Shown here piece after piece: positions 1 through 6,547 of a stretch of DNA of 30,836 bases. Both the position numbers and the translations under genes were made by a program. The DNA is taken from positions 1 to 30,836 of the IMG/VR virus record IMGVR_UViG_3300044610_000022, one strand, 5' to 3'. Position 1 is the stretch's first letter; every line of letters begins with the position of its first letter. Origin of the DNA: a virus. The notes beneath the pieces were generated by a model, which worked only from the letters and a program-made list of their open reading frames with translations, had not been told where the DNA came from and ran no database searches.

Positions 1-1131
1 ATTGTTTAATCCTAAAGTTTCCATTTCGTGATACCGTAGCGCATCTATAATGTGGTCGTTGCCACCTGCAGGTTTATTTAATCTCACTCCTGTTTTATCC
101 GTGTCCCAGCAGTAGCTTCTAAGTTCTTTGATTAGATTAATGCTATCAGACGTTACTAAATACTCCTGACGTTGCATTACATCTATTCCGTAATTAATCG
201 AGTCCTTACCCTTCGTAACACCCTTAATCGTTATTCCTTGTCTGCGTATTTCTTCTATACTTTTAGGTTCAGCACTATCAGCATATACTACTACGTTTTT
301 TTGTAGTTCTTTAGCTATGTCAGAATTAAGCATACCTGTTCGATATACCTTTTCTCTTACTATTCTTTGTCCGTTGTATTGATATATTTCGACTATCGCA
401 GTAGGGTCAACTGAATAACCAAAGTCTAAGCCTATGCCAATTAATCGTGCCTCAATCGGAATAGTGTCGATTATCTTCCAATTATTAAACACTACTCCTT
501 CTAAGCTACCTACTAAGCCAAGTCCGTAAACATTCCACCAATTTCTCCAATATTCAGAAGTCTTAGCCTTTTCCTTGTTCTTTTCTATTTGGTCTATTAT
601 GGATTGGTCTAAGGCTTCGTTATCCTTGTAGGTTAGAATTATGAAGTCGCTATCTGGTTCGTCTTTTAGTTCCGTGTGTACCCAAAACTCATTTGCAGGG
701 TTAAAGTCTAAAAATACCTCTCTCTTCGTTCTAATCGATAACTCATTGTACGCTTCAAAAGTGACATTATTGCACTCATTGATATATAATATATCCCTAC
801 GAGCGCCACGCAGCTTAGACGCATCGTCAGCACTAAAGAATTCCATAACGCTGCCATTCGCAAATTCATATCTTAAAAGTGATTTATTAAAGTTTGCATC
901 TACATATCTATTTGTCCACCTCATTATCTTTAAGAAGTCTTTTAATGCACCTCTTCTTAAATGTGGTATTGTTTCAGCTACTATACTTATTTCAGTAGTA
1001 TTCTTTAATGCTTTGTCTATTAATACTGCTAAAATAGAATACGTTTTTGAAGCAGAAGTTCCGCCTTGAATTATTTTAGTTCGTCTTTTTAAAGATAAAA
1101 CTTTATTCGTTGCTGTGGTCCTCTGAAACAT
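1..1131 (-). CDS. terL: Terminase large subunit (3' end cut by window edge)
   Basis: This is the ATPase-nuclease motor that packages phage DNA into the prohead. The reading frame is open from the ATG at 1131 to the window edge (377 codons), so only the last part of the C-terminus is missing. Near the N-terminus is a Walker A loop GGTSASKT (residues about 23-30). A Walker B-like ILYINE (about 115-120) ends in the catalytic Glu. The RNase H-fold nuclease shows its acidic residues in GLDFGYSVDPTA (about 235), VYADSAEP (about 285) and GGNDHIIDALRY (about 360). The start overlaps the end of the upstream terminase small subunit candidate by 29 bases, a usual pairing. No ribosome binding site is obvious. 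Family assignment is firm; the packaging type (cos or pac) cannot be told. Confidence 0.96.
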   Translation of the reverse strand, partial: MFQRTTATNKVLSLKRRTKIIQGGTSASKTYSILAVLIDKALKNTTEISIVAETIPHLRRGALKDFLKIMRWTNRYVDANFNKSLLRYEFANGSVMEFFSADDASKLRGARRDILYINECNNVTFEAYNELSIRTKREVFLDFNPANEFWVHTELKDEPDSDFIILTYKDNEALDQSIIDQIEKNKEKAKTSEYWRNWWNVYGLGLVGSLEGVVFNNWKIIDTIPIEARLIGIGLDFGYSVDPTAIVEIYQYNGQRIVREKVYRTGMLNSDIAKELQKNVVVYADSAEPKSIEEIRRQGITIKGVTKGKDSINYGIDVMQRQEYLVTSDSINLIKELRSYCWDTDKTGVRLNKPAGGNDHIIDALRYHEMETLGLNN

Positions 1132-1441
1132 CTGGGAATAAAGGTATTTCAATATTATGCTGCTCTATCTGCTGAACAGGTGCGCCATATCCTGAATCCA
1201 TCAAAGCCTTGTATGCTGCTACATCTCCTTCACGTGCTTTCTTAATCAGCGCCAAAGTCATTAAGTCCTCTTGGCTCATTGTTTCGTTTTCGCCTGTCAA
1301 AGGATTCTTTAGGTTTTGATTAACTTCTAACCATTGCCGTGCTATTGTGCTTCTATTACGGCTCCCTTTAGGTCTTCCGTTAGGGTTTCCGCTTTCGCCT
1401 TGTTCAAATGGTTTTAATGTTCCTCCGTTTCTTCCTTCCAT
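1103..1441 (-). CDS. Terminase small subunit candidate, DUF5681-like
   Basis: A small basic-to-acidic protein of 112 residues, directly upstream of and overlapping the large terminase. Its N-terminus holds the pattern FEQGESGNPNGRPKGSRN, typical of DUF5681-type proteins that sit next to phage terminases, followed by a predicted helical segment and an acidic tail. By position it probably recognises DNA for packaging; nothing in the sequence proves this. I start it at the ATG at 1441, 10 bases after the stop of the methyltransferase. An in-frame ATG at 1468 would add nine residues and overlap that gene by 17 bases, which also occurs elsewhere in this genome, so the start is uncertain. Confidence 0.75.
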   Translation of the reverse strand: MEGRNGGTLKPFEQGESGNPNGRPKGSRNRSTIARQWLEVNQNLKNPLTGENETMSQEDLMTLALIKKAREGDVAAYKALMDSGYGAPVQQIEQHNIEIPLFPDVSEDHSNE

Positions 1442-1451
1442 AACTCTGTTT

Positions 1452-2669
1452 TTACATTGTAATTCCATTGCGTTTAATCACTAAACTTGGGTCTAGCTTT
1501 TTCATTCGGTCAATTATTACTTGGCAATATTTCGGGTCTAATTCCATTCCGTAACATTTGCGTTTAAGTTGGTGTGAAGCTACCATTGTTGAACCTGAAC
1601 CCAAGAATAAATCCAATACTCCCATACCTTCTTTGCTTGAATTGTTTAACGCATTTTCAATTAATGGAATTGGCTTCATAGTTGGGTGTAAATCATTTTT
1701 TAATGTTCTTTGAAACTGCCAAATATCTTCTTGTTTATATCGTTCGCCATAAAAGTTACCTCCTTTTTGTCCATAAATTATTGGTTCATACCTGCTTTTA
1801 TAATCCATATTTGAAAGTGCTGCTTGATTTTTCATCCATATAATGATATTTTTCCATTTATGGCCTGAATCAATTAAACTATTTAATAATAAATGTAATT
1901 CCGAATAAGCAAAACATATATACCAAGCCCCTTTATTAAATAAAAATAAATTGCTTAAAACTTCAGCCATAAAATTTTTGAAATCATCTTCACTTAATGA
2001 ATCGTTTTCTATTTCATCGTGTTTAGTATTTGCGCATTTATGTCCGTGAATAACAACACCATCTTTTGTTGTGTTACTTATTCTTTGTCCTTGAAAAGAA
2101 ACTCTATACGGTGGGTCGGTAAATACCATATCCGCCTTTTGTCCGTTCATTAGCTTAGCTACTTGGTCGCTATCCGTACTATCCCCACATAGTAAACGGT
2201 GTTCGCCTATTTCGAATAAGTCTCCTAATACTATATCCGTGTTTATCTCGTTAGGTATTTCGTAATCATCTTCTTCAGCTTCGAGTTCTTCTTGAACGCT
2301 TAAATCAACTGGCAAATCTAATCCCCACTCTTCAAGTTTATCTACTTCCCATTCGTTAGCTAATATATCCCAATCCCATTCTCCAAAGCCTACGTTATCT
2401 TTTACAATAAATTCGTGTTTCTGTTCTTCTGTTAAATTATCCGCCTTTACAATAAACACTTCTTTTAATCCTGCTTCTTTACACGCTTTTAAACGCATAT
2501 TTCCACCAAGTACAATATTGTTTTCATCTACTACGATAGGTCTTAACTCAAGCATCTGTGGAAAGTCCTGTATAGACTTAACCAACTTTTTAAACTTATC
2601 GTCTTTTATTAGACGTGGATTCTTTGGGTTCGTCTTTACCTCGCTTATTTTTACTTTATCTACTTTCAT
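1452..2669 (-). CDS. ParB-like domain fused to an adenine/cytosine-N DNA methyltransferase
   Basis: The N-terminal 90 residues look like a ParB/sulfiredoxin fold: VDKVKISEVKTNPKNPR, then a hydrophobic strand and LGGNMRLKACKEAG. The rest is a class beta amino-methyltransferase with the catalytic TDPPY (about residue 185) before the S-adenosylmethionine-binding LDLFLGSGST (about 350). Such fusions are common orphan methyltransferases of phages and may protect phage DNA from host restriction or mark it. No restriction enzyme gene is adjacent. I use the ATG at 2669: it starts the conserved ParB-like pattern and lies one base after the upstream stop. An in-frame ATG at 2708 would overlap the upstream gene by 38 bases. 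Target site is unknown. Confidence 0.9.
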   Translation of the reverse strand: MKVDKVKISEVKTNPKNPRLIKDDKFKKLVKSIQDFPQMLELRPIVVDENNIVLGGNMRLKACKEAGLKEVFIVKADNLTEEQKHEFIVKDNVGFGEWDWDILANEWEVDKLEEWGLDLPVDLSVQEELEAEEDDYEIPNEINTDIVLGDLFEIGEHRLLCGDSTDSDQVAKLMNGQKADMVFTDPPYRVSFQGQRISNTTKDGVVIHGHKCANTKHDEIENDSLSEDDFKNFMAEVLSNLFLFNKGAWYICFAYSELHLLLNSLIDSGHKWKNIIIWMKNQAALSNMDYKSRYEPIIYGQKGGNFYGERYKQEDIWQFQRTLKNDLHPTMKPIPLIENALNNSSKEGMGVLDLFLGSGSTMVASHQLKRKCYGMELDPKYCQVIIDRMKKLDPSLVIKRNGITM

Positions 2670-2670
2670 A

Positions 2671-2853
2671 TTAGTTGAGTGAGTAATTATAACTTCTATA
2701 CTCTTCATAGTTTACCTCTTCCATATGTATGGTCTTAATGGTGTTATCATAAAACAACACATACTCAGCTTCAGCAATTGCCATAGTGAGTTTTAAGCTA
2801 TTCCATACTTGTCTATGGAGTTCTGGGTTTATAACTACTAAATAATAGTTCAC
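2671..2853 (-). CDS. Small hypothetical protein
   Basis: A 60-residue protein that I do not recognise. It is rich in Tyr and acidic residues, with a central helix (LKLTMAIAEAEYVLFYDN) and no Cys or membrane segment. It ends one base before the methyltransferase start at 2669, which supports both gene boundaries and suggests coupled translation. It begins 11 bases after the stop of the upstream Cys-rich protein. Confidence 0.6.
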   Translation of the reverse strand: MNYYLVVINPELHRQVWNSLKLTMAIAEAEYVLFYDNTIKTIHMEEVNYEEYRSYNYSLN

Positions 2854-2863
2854 TATGCAATCT

Positions 2864-3328
2864 TTAGTCTTCAGTATGTTCGTCTTTATATTGGTTGTAT
2901 ACTTTCTTTAATTGATTAAGAATATCTCTCCAACAACTCGAGCAGCTTGTAGGCTCTCTGTTTATATTTAAAACTCTATTGTAAACTTTGAGTAGTTCGT
3001 GTTGGTCGCTCGGTGCTATTTCAGCAGTATTCTTACCAAAGAAAGTATCTAATACATTATATTCGTCTTCATTTAGGCAGCTAATTTTTCTGTAAGGAAA
3101 TAGTTCGTTTAGCTTCTTCTTACGCTCGTCACATCCGCAGTCCTCTCCAGCTATAAACTTTACTAATTTCTTAATGCCTGTTTTCTTAAATACCTTTTCT
3201 AAAGTATCTCCTAAACCTTCAGCGACATCTTCTTTAATCTCGTTTACTAATTCTTGTGCTTCGTCTTTTAATAGGTCTACCACTTCGGTAACTACCTTTG
3301 GCTGTCTACCTCTTCTTTTCTTTTCCAT
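2864..3328 (-). CDS. Conserved Cys-containing phage protein of unknown role
   Basis: A 154-residue protein. It opens with a basic AT-hook-like stretch (KKRRGRQPK), followed by an amphipathic acidic/Lys helix region, then ageCGCDERKKKLNELFP (about 68-85) and, near the C-terminus, SCSSCWRDILNQLKKVY. The two Cys clusters (GEDCGCDE and SCSSC) may bind a metal. I recall this arrangement as recurring near terminase genes of Bacteroidota phages, but no function is known to me. The start overlaps the small gene ending at 3306 by 23 bases. The basic N-terminus and location next to packaging genes would suit a DNA-contacting role; that is inference. Confidence 0.75.
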   Translation of the reverse strand: MEKKRRGRQPKVVTEVVDLLKDEAQELVNEIKEDVAEGLGDTLEKVFKKTGIKKLVKFIAGEDCGCDERKKKLNELFPYRKISCLNEDEYNVLDTFFGKNTAEIAPSDQHELLKVYNRVLNINREPTSCSSCWRDILNQLKKVYNQYKDEHTED

Positions 3329-3482
3329 TTCCTAATTCTTTAATCATTAATTCTAAATGTACTATTCTTTCTAAAAAGTGTTTTGCATCTAATAAGTTAA
3401 TTTTTTCGCCTTGCATACTATGGGCAAATGATACATAGGCTAACTCCTTTTGGTTTTCTAAATACGCTCGTATCGTTTTCAT
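3306..3482 (-). CDS. Small hypothetical protein (58 aa)
   Basis: Translation from the ATG at 3482 gives 58 codons, starting MKTIRAYLENQKELAYVSFA and ending in a Lys/Arg-rich tail. It is predicted all-helical. The start overlaps the upstream stop in an ATGA arrangement (3479-3482), and its own end overlaps the next gene start by 23 bases, matching the packing seen elsewhere. No family is recognised. Confidence 0.6.
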   Translation of the reverse strand: MKTIRAYLENQKELAYVSFAHSMQGEKINLLDAKHFLERIVHLELMIKELGNGKEKKR

Positions 3483-3640
3483 TTGTTATCTATTAAGTTC
3501 ATATATCTTTCTTTTAGTTGGTCAAATTCTTCCTGTAGCTTTTCGTGTTTCTGTACCAACTGATAATATTTATCAATTAACTCAGCGTAATTATTTCTAA
3601 TCTCACTCAAACTATGGTATGTATTTTCAGATTCGTTCAT
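3479..3640 (-). CDS. Small helical hypothetical protein (53 aa)
   Basis: A 53-residue reading frame from the ATG at 3640, beginning MNESENTYHSLSEIRNNY. It is rich in Glu, Lys, Gln and Tyr, with a heptad-like pattern suggesting one coiled coil. The start overlaps the end of the sigma-like gene by 14 bases and the stop overlaps the next start by 4 bases (ATGA). Function unknown. Confidence 0.6.
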   Translation of the reverse strand: MNESENTYHSLSEIRNNYAELIDKYYQLVQKHEKLQEEFDQLKERYMNLIDNK

Positions 3641-4199
3641 AATCTCCATTCAAATAATCTTCGTAGTCTTCTCCTACATTCTCAATCAAACGTTGCTTAC
3701 AATGCTTTATAGTGTGAAATATAGACGTTACAGATATTTTAGTTAACGCAGATAACTCACGCATAGAATGATTGTTCTCTTTATATAACTTAAACAACAT
3801 CGTATCGTACCAATGCCAAGAATCTATCTCCATATAAATCTTTAGTTCGATATCGTTCTTAGCTTTCTCTATTCCGCTAACCTCAATATCCTTTATATCT
3901 AAGGCATCGTTTACAGTTACTTTTTCAATCTTAGATTTTTGCTTACAATAGTCTACATAAATATTACGAAGTACAAACCATATAAAACCTTGATTTACTT
4001 GTCCGTCTTTTATTATCTTCTCTGGGTTCGTGTATTTGTAGATTCTTAAATACATTTCCTGCACTATGTCTTCTGAGTATCGGTCTTCTCCAAATGATTT
4101 AACCACCGATATAAAGTGCTTGTGGTGTTTTGCTACCGATGCTAACCACTCCGAACTATTTTCAGTTGTCTTCGTTTCTATACAATCGGCTAATAACAT
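3627..4199 (-). CDS. Sigma-70-family (ECF-like) transcription factor
   Basis: A 190-residue protein with the two-domain layout of small sigma factors. Region 2 shows SEDIVQEMYLRIYKY (about 42-56) and FVLRNIYVDYCKQ (about 75-87), where the helices bind core polymerase and the -10 element. Region 4 is a helix-turn-helix, MRELSALTKISVTSIFHTI, followed by HCKQRLIEN. It would redirect host RNA polymerase, probably to a subset of phage promoters. It lies in the same operon as the terminase and is preceded by a 36-base gap with no obvious promoter of the host type. Late regulation is inferred from position; the target promoters are not identified. Confidence 0.82.
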   Translation of the reverse strand: MLLADCIETKTTENSSEWLASVAKHHKHFISVVKSFGEDRYSEDIVQEMYLRIYKYTNPEKIIKDGQVNQGFIWFVLRNIYVDYCKQKSKIEKVTVNDALDIKDIEVSGIEKAKNDIELKIYMEIDSWHWYDTMLFKLYKENNHSMRELSALTKISVTSIFHTIKHCKQRLIENVGEDYEDYLNGDYERI

Positions 4200-4235
4200 A
4201 CACCCAAATTAAATCTATAACCTTATAAACATATT

Positions 4236-4361
4236 TCATTCTTCAGGATTTAGCCTTATAAAAGCCATACCATCATACATATAATTTAAGAACCAATCAG
4301 CAGTACGTCTATTCATACGATACTTCCTGTGCATTTCGTCTTTTACTATCTTCCTACCCAT
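4236..4361 (-). CDS. Very small hypothetical protein (41 aa)
   Basis: Reading frame of 41 codons from the ATG at 4361, beginning MGRKIVKDEMHRKYRMNRRT and ending IRLNPEE. It is strongly basic in the first half and aromatic in the second. Its start overlaps the upstream membrane-protein gene by 16 bases, the same spacing used by its neighbours, which is the main support. No family is recognised. A 36-base gap separates it from the sigma-like gene. Confidence 0.5.
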   Translation of the reverse strand: MGRKIVKDEMHRKYRMNRRTADWFLNYMYDGMAFIRLNPEE

Positions 4362-4522
4362 ATATCATAAATAAAGATGCTCAAAGCTATCAAATTCAAT
4401 GCACCAATTACTAAAAATATTACTGCTAAATTAAAATATTCCATCTTAAATGCCAACATACTTAGTCCTAACATAAAAAATGCTTGAATCAAAAGGTATA
4501 TAAATACTATTTCTCGTTCCAT
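4346..4522 (-). CDS. Small membrane protein, two predicted helices (58 aa)
   Basis: From the ATG at 4522 a 58-codon frame encodes two hydrophobic stretches: IVFIYLLIQAFFMLGLSMLA (about 5-24) and LAVIFLVIGALNLIALSIFI (about 32-51). A short charged loop separates them. It overlaps both neighbours by 16 bases. It may act at the host membrane (for example superinfection exclusion), but that is a guess from topology only. Confidence 0.6.
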   Translation of the reverse strand: MEREIVFIYLLIQAFFMLGLSMLAFKMEYFNLAVIFLVIGALNLIALSIFIYDIWVGR

Positions 4523-4734
4523 AATCTCTCGTAATAATTTTGTTTCTGCAAAGATAGGTTTTCTTTTGCTAAATCAGATGACTTTAAATAAGACGTTTTA
4601 ATCGTACTTCTTTCTATTGGATATACTTTGCTATTACTATCAGTAGAAAGTGCCTTAGAAACGAGTAAAACAAGTATTACGCTAAATATAACAAACATTG
4701 TAGCGTGATAGATTTTTAGTTCTGTGCTTTTCAT
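4507..4734 (-). CDS. Small single-pass membrane protein
   Basis: A 75-residue protein with one N-terminal hydrophobic segment (MFVIFSVILVLLVSKAL, about 13-29) followed by a polar, Ser/Lys-rich tail. This fits an N-in anchored protein with a soluble domain of about 45 residues. Its start overlaps the upstream stop by 4 bases (ATGA). It sits next to another small membrane protein. Function unknown. Confidence 0.65.
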   Translation of the reverse strand: MKSTELKIYHATMFVIFSVILVLLVSKALSTDSNSKVYPIERSTIKTSYLKSSDLAKENLSLQKQNYYERLWNEK

Positions 4735-4949
4735 AGTTCTATTCCTCCATCTTTAGCCATCTCCCACAATTTATCACGCGCATCCTGTAACGCATTATAT
4801 GCATCGTCGGTTATATTGTCTTCGTATTTTAATCTCCCTCTTAAATATTGGTCGAACTCGTGAAGAACTACGCTCATATCTACCGCCTTGTTTACAAGAT
4901 TGTATTCGTGTGCGTCTTCAGGTAGGTTAAATTCTAATATTGCTTTCAT
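4731..4949 (-). CDS. Conserved small phage protein
   Basis: A 72-residue acidic protein opening MKAILEFNLPEDAHEYNLV, with later HEFDQYLRGRLKYED. This pattern (MKAxLEFNLPE, then FDQxLR) is one I recall from many phage early regions of Gram-positive and Bacteroidota hosts, without known function. It starts one base after... the upstream stop at 4951 and ends overlapping the next start by 4 bases, so the whole group is translationally coupled. Confidence 0.7.
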   Translation of the reverse strand: MKAILEFNLPEDAHEYNLVNKAVDMSVVLHEFDQYLRGRLKYEDNITDDAYNALQDARDKLWEMAKDGGIEL

Positions 4950-4950
4950 A

Positions 4951-5259
4951 TCAGTCTCTATTATTCCAATTGTTTAACACATCTATAATCTCTTCCCAAT
5001 CAATTTGGTCTCTCATCTGCGCTTCGATTGCGTTACATTCTTCCTCTGAAAAAACATAAGGGAAATAAATTCCTGTAATGCCGTTCCATTTCGCCCCTTG
5101 AATGCTTTCAAAAATAAACTCTGGGGTGTCAGTTGCTAAATCATAGCTGTATCTGTATTCTGCTTTAGCTGAGAATATCTCTATAACTCCTTGTGCATAG
5201 ATAATTTCTAATTCAAACTCTTTCTGAGTTCCTGTAAAGTTTTGGATTTCTACTTTCAT
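4951..5259 (-). CDS. Hypothetical protein (102 aa)
   Basis: An acidic protein of 102 residues with a predicted beta-rich first two thirds and a helical, Trp-containing end (IDWEEIIDVLNNWNNRD). There is no membrane segment and only one Cys. The start overlaps the preceding small gene by 4 bases (ATGA at 5256-5259). No family recognised. Confidence 0.65.
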   Translation of the reverse strand: MKVEIQNFTGTQKEFELEIIYAQGVIEIFSAKAEYRYSYDLATDTPEFIFESIQGAKWNGITGIYFPYVFSEEECNAIEAQMRDQIDWEEIIDVLNNWNNRD

Positions 5260-5372
5260 AATTTTTTAGTTTTTTCTATAATTGCATTTTTAACAAGTTC
5301 TTTTAGTTCGTCTTTTAATTCAATCGGAACTCTCATATAAAGCACAACATTATTTCGTTTTTTTCTTCCCAT
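5256..5372 (-). CDS. Tiny basic protein, ribbon-helix-helix-like (38 aa)
   Basis: From the ATG at 5372 the product is 38 residues: a basic start MGRKKRNN, then VVLYMRVPIELKDELKELV. A strand followed by a helix with this spacing resembles half of a ribbon-helix-helix DNA-binding protein, though it is too short for a full domain. I reject the longer frame starting at 5471 because it would overlap the zinc-ribbon gene by about 97 bases; the 5372 start lies two bases after that gene's stop. Confidence 0.5.
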   Translation of the reverse strand: MGRKKRNNVVLYMRVPIELKDELKELVKNAIIEKTKKL

Positions 5373-5374
5373 AG

Positions 5375-5731
5375 TTAAAACTTGTAAAATCTTTTTATTT
5401 CGTGTAATTCTAGCCACTCTTCGTGTAATTCTTTTGATAGTGTAGATAAATCGTAACCTTTTAAACTGCATTCATCAATTAAAGGGGTTAAATATTCAAT
5501 TCTTAAATTAACTCTTTGTTGCCAGTATTCGTACTGATGCGCTATTATGGATGATGAAACTTTAGTACTGGGCTCGAGTATCATTTGTAAATGTTCAAAA
5601 TCTTTTTTTTCCATTTGCTTAACTAATTTTATTTTGCATTTGTGCCATTGAGTAGGATGCATTTGTTTGCTTGTATACAAAATCTCTTTATTACATTTTT
5701 TGCACTTGTATAGGTGTGTAGTAAATCCCAT
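5375..5731 (-). CDS. Zinc-ribbon-like hypothetical protein (118 aa)
   Basis: The N-terminus carries a likely zinc site, YKCKKCNKEILYTSKQ then TQWHKCK (Cys at about 9, 12 and 32, with nearby His residues). The rest is a charged helical region rich in Glu and aromatic residues. The start ATG at 5731 shares a base with the stop of a 13-codon mini-frame upstream (TAATG). A nucleic-acid-binding role is plausible from the ribbon but not shown. Confidence 0.65.
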   Translation of the reverse strand: MGFTTHLYKCKKCNKEILYTSKQMHPTQWHKCKIKLVKQMEKKDFEHLQMILEPSTKVSSSIIAHQYEYWQQRVNLRIEYLTPLIDECSLKGYDLSTLSKELHEEWLELHEIKRFYKF

Positions 5732-5772
5732 TACAATTTATTTAATTCTTCTGCTTTTTCTTTTGGTGTCAT
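5731..5772 (-). other. 13-codon mini reading frame, leader peptide or gene remnant
   Basis: The ATG at 5772 opens a 13-codon frame, MTPKEKAEELNKL, whose TAA overlaps the ATG of the next gene (TAATG). The residues look like the start of a normal phage protein that has been cut short. It may be a leader peptide that couples translation, or a decayed gene. Nothing but context supports translation. Confidence 0.35.
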
Positions 5773-5784
5773 ATATAAAAATTT

Positions 5785-5804
5785 AAAAGGGCTAATTAAA
5801 GCCC
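5785..5804 (-). terminator. Weak intrinsic terminator overlapping the stop of the 48-aa gene
   Basis: On the minus strand a GGGCT/AGCCC stem (arms 5800-5804 and 5789-5793) with a six-base loop is followed by TTTT, AAA and another T run. The stem is short and the T tract interrupted, so it may only partly stop transcription from the promoter at 5968-5998. Confidence 0.45.
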
Positions 5805-5942
5805 CTCTGCGATTACATTTAATACACTTGCTTTAACTGGGTCTTTGTACATTTCGATTAATTTCTCAACTGAGATATTTAAAGACTTTGCGAATTCAAC
5901 TAATTTTTGTTGTTTTTCTGTTGTTGTGTTTTGAGTTTTCAT
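5796..5942 (-). CDS. Small helical protein, first gene after a promoter (48 aa)
   Basis: From the ATG at 5942 a 48-codon frame begins MKTQNTTTEKQQKLVEFAKS and ends VIAEGL. Its helical pattern (LVEFAKSLNISVEKLIEMY) recalls a small helix-turn-helix-like domain but is too short to be sure. It is the first gene downstream of a strong Bacteroidota promoter, and a weak terminator overlaps its stop, so it could be made at higher level than the genes beyond. Confidence 0.6.
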   Translation of the reverse strand: MKTQNTTTEKQQKLVEFAKSLNISVEKLIEMYKDPVKASVLNVIAEGL

Positions 5943-5967
5943 AGCATTTATGTTTTTGATTACCTTA

Positions 5968-5998
5968 CAAAGGTAAATAAAGTTTTTATATCTGCAAG
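5968..5998 (-). promoter_or_regulatory. Bacteroidota-type promoter
   Basis: On the minus strand, CTTG (5995-5998), a 19-base spacer and TACCTTTG (5968-5975) fit the Bacteroidota primary sigma consensus TTTG-N19-TAnnTTTG. The first downstream ATG (5942) is 25 bases beyond the -7 element. The bases just after it, TAAGGT, are shared with the promoter at 13507-13537. Confidence 0.75.
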
Positions 5999-6016
5999 CA
6001 TTTATAAAAATATTTT

Positions 6017-6547
6017 TTATTTTTTTTCTATTTCCTTTATTTTACGCTTATATAATTCTATAATCTCTTTTAATTCTTCTCGTGTAAACTTTCGTGTTTT
6101 CATCGCATCAATGCTTAAACGTTCAAATTCTTCATATCCTAACTTAGCTAAAAGATTTTCACGGTAAGGTAAAAGATTGCCAGATAAAAACGAATTACAG
6201 TACTCACATTGAAGATGTACATTGCGCTCATCAAACCTTACGTTGAAGTGTCCACCTGCTGAATACATATGTCCTGCATTCGGTTTTTTAGGTTTTTTAC
6301 CGCAGCTTATGCATAAATTACCTTCATCTCTTAATCTGATATACTTGTTAAATACTTGCTGCGCTACTTTCATTAAATCTTGCACAGTAGTTAATTCGTC
6401 TTTTAATATCTTCTTACGCTCTTTCCACGCTTGGCTTTTCTTCTGGGAAGTTTGTTCAATAGCACAACTTAACGAGCAGGTGCTTTGTGCAGTAGTGTAT
6501 ATCGGTGTAAATTCGTTTTTACATACTTTGCATTTCTTAGCTTTCAT
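6017..6547 (-). CDS. ninG: NinG/Rap-like recombination protein
   Basis: A 176-residue relative of lambda NinG (Rap), a structure-specific endonuclease acting on branched DNA such as Holliday junctions during phage recombination. The N-terminus has zinc-binding pairs CKVC and CSLSC. The core shows CISCGKKPKKPNAGHMYS, then HFNVRFDERNVHLQCEYCN and LSGN, which is the HNH-like zinc-bound heart of the family. The C-terminus is a Lys/Glu helix. It overlaps the upstream PD-(D/E)XK-like gene by 4 bases and is the last gene before the second promoter. Its partners in this operon are the ERF annealing protein and YqaJ-like exonuclease. Confidence 0.92.
   Translation of the reverse strand: MKAKKCKVCKNEFTPIYTTAQSTCSLSCAIEQTSQKKSQAWKERKKILKDELTTVQDLMKVAQQVFNKYIRLRDEGNLCISCGKKPKKPNAGHMYSAGGHFNVRFDERNVHLQCEYCNSFLSGNLLPYRENLLAKLGYEEFERLSIDAMKTRKFTREELKEIIELYKRKIKEIEKK

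Noticed and set aside
641-1069. Plus-strand open frames inside the terminase gene, and others such as those at 22004-22534, 24597-24938 and 18463-18909
   Set aside because: They run opposite to well-supported minus-strand genes, show Ser/Leu/Phe-rich shadow composition and have no promoter or family pattern.
4200-4235. Promoter before the sigma-like gene
   Set aside because: The gap has TAATTTGG on the minus strand, which lacks one base of TAnnTTTG and has no -33 element; not convincing.
5256-5471. Long version (71 codons) of the tiny basic protein gene
   Set aside because: It would overlap the zinc-ribbon gene by 97 bases and its extra N-terminus is Arg/Ile-rich shadow sequence; the ATG at 5372 fits the spacing of its neighbours.
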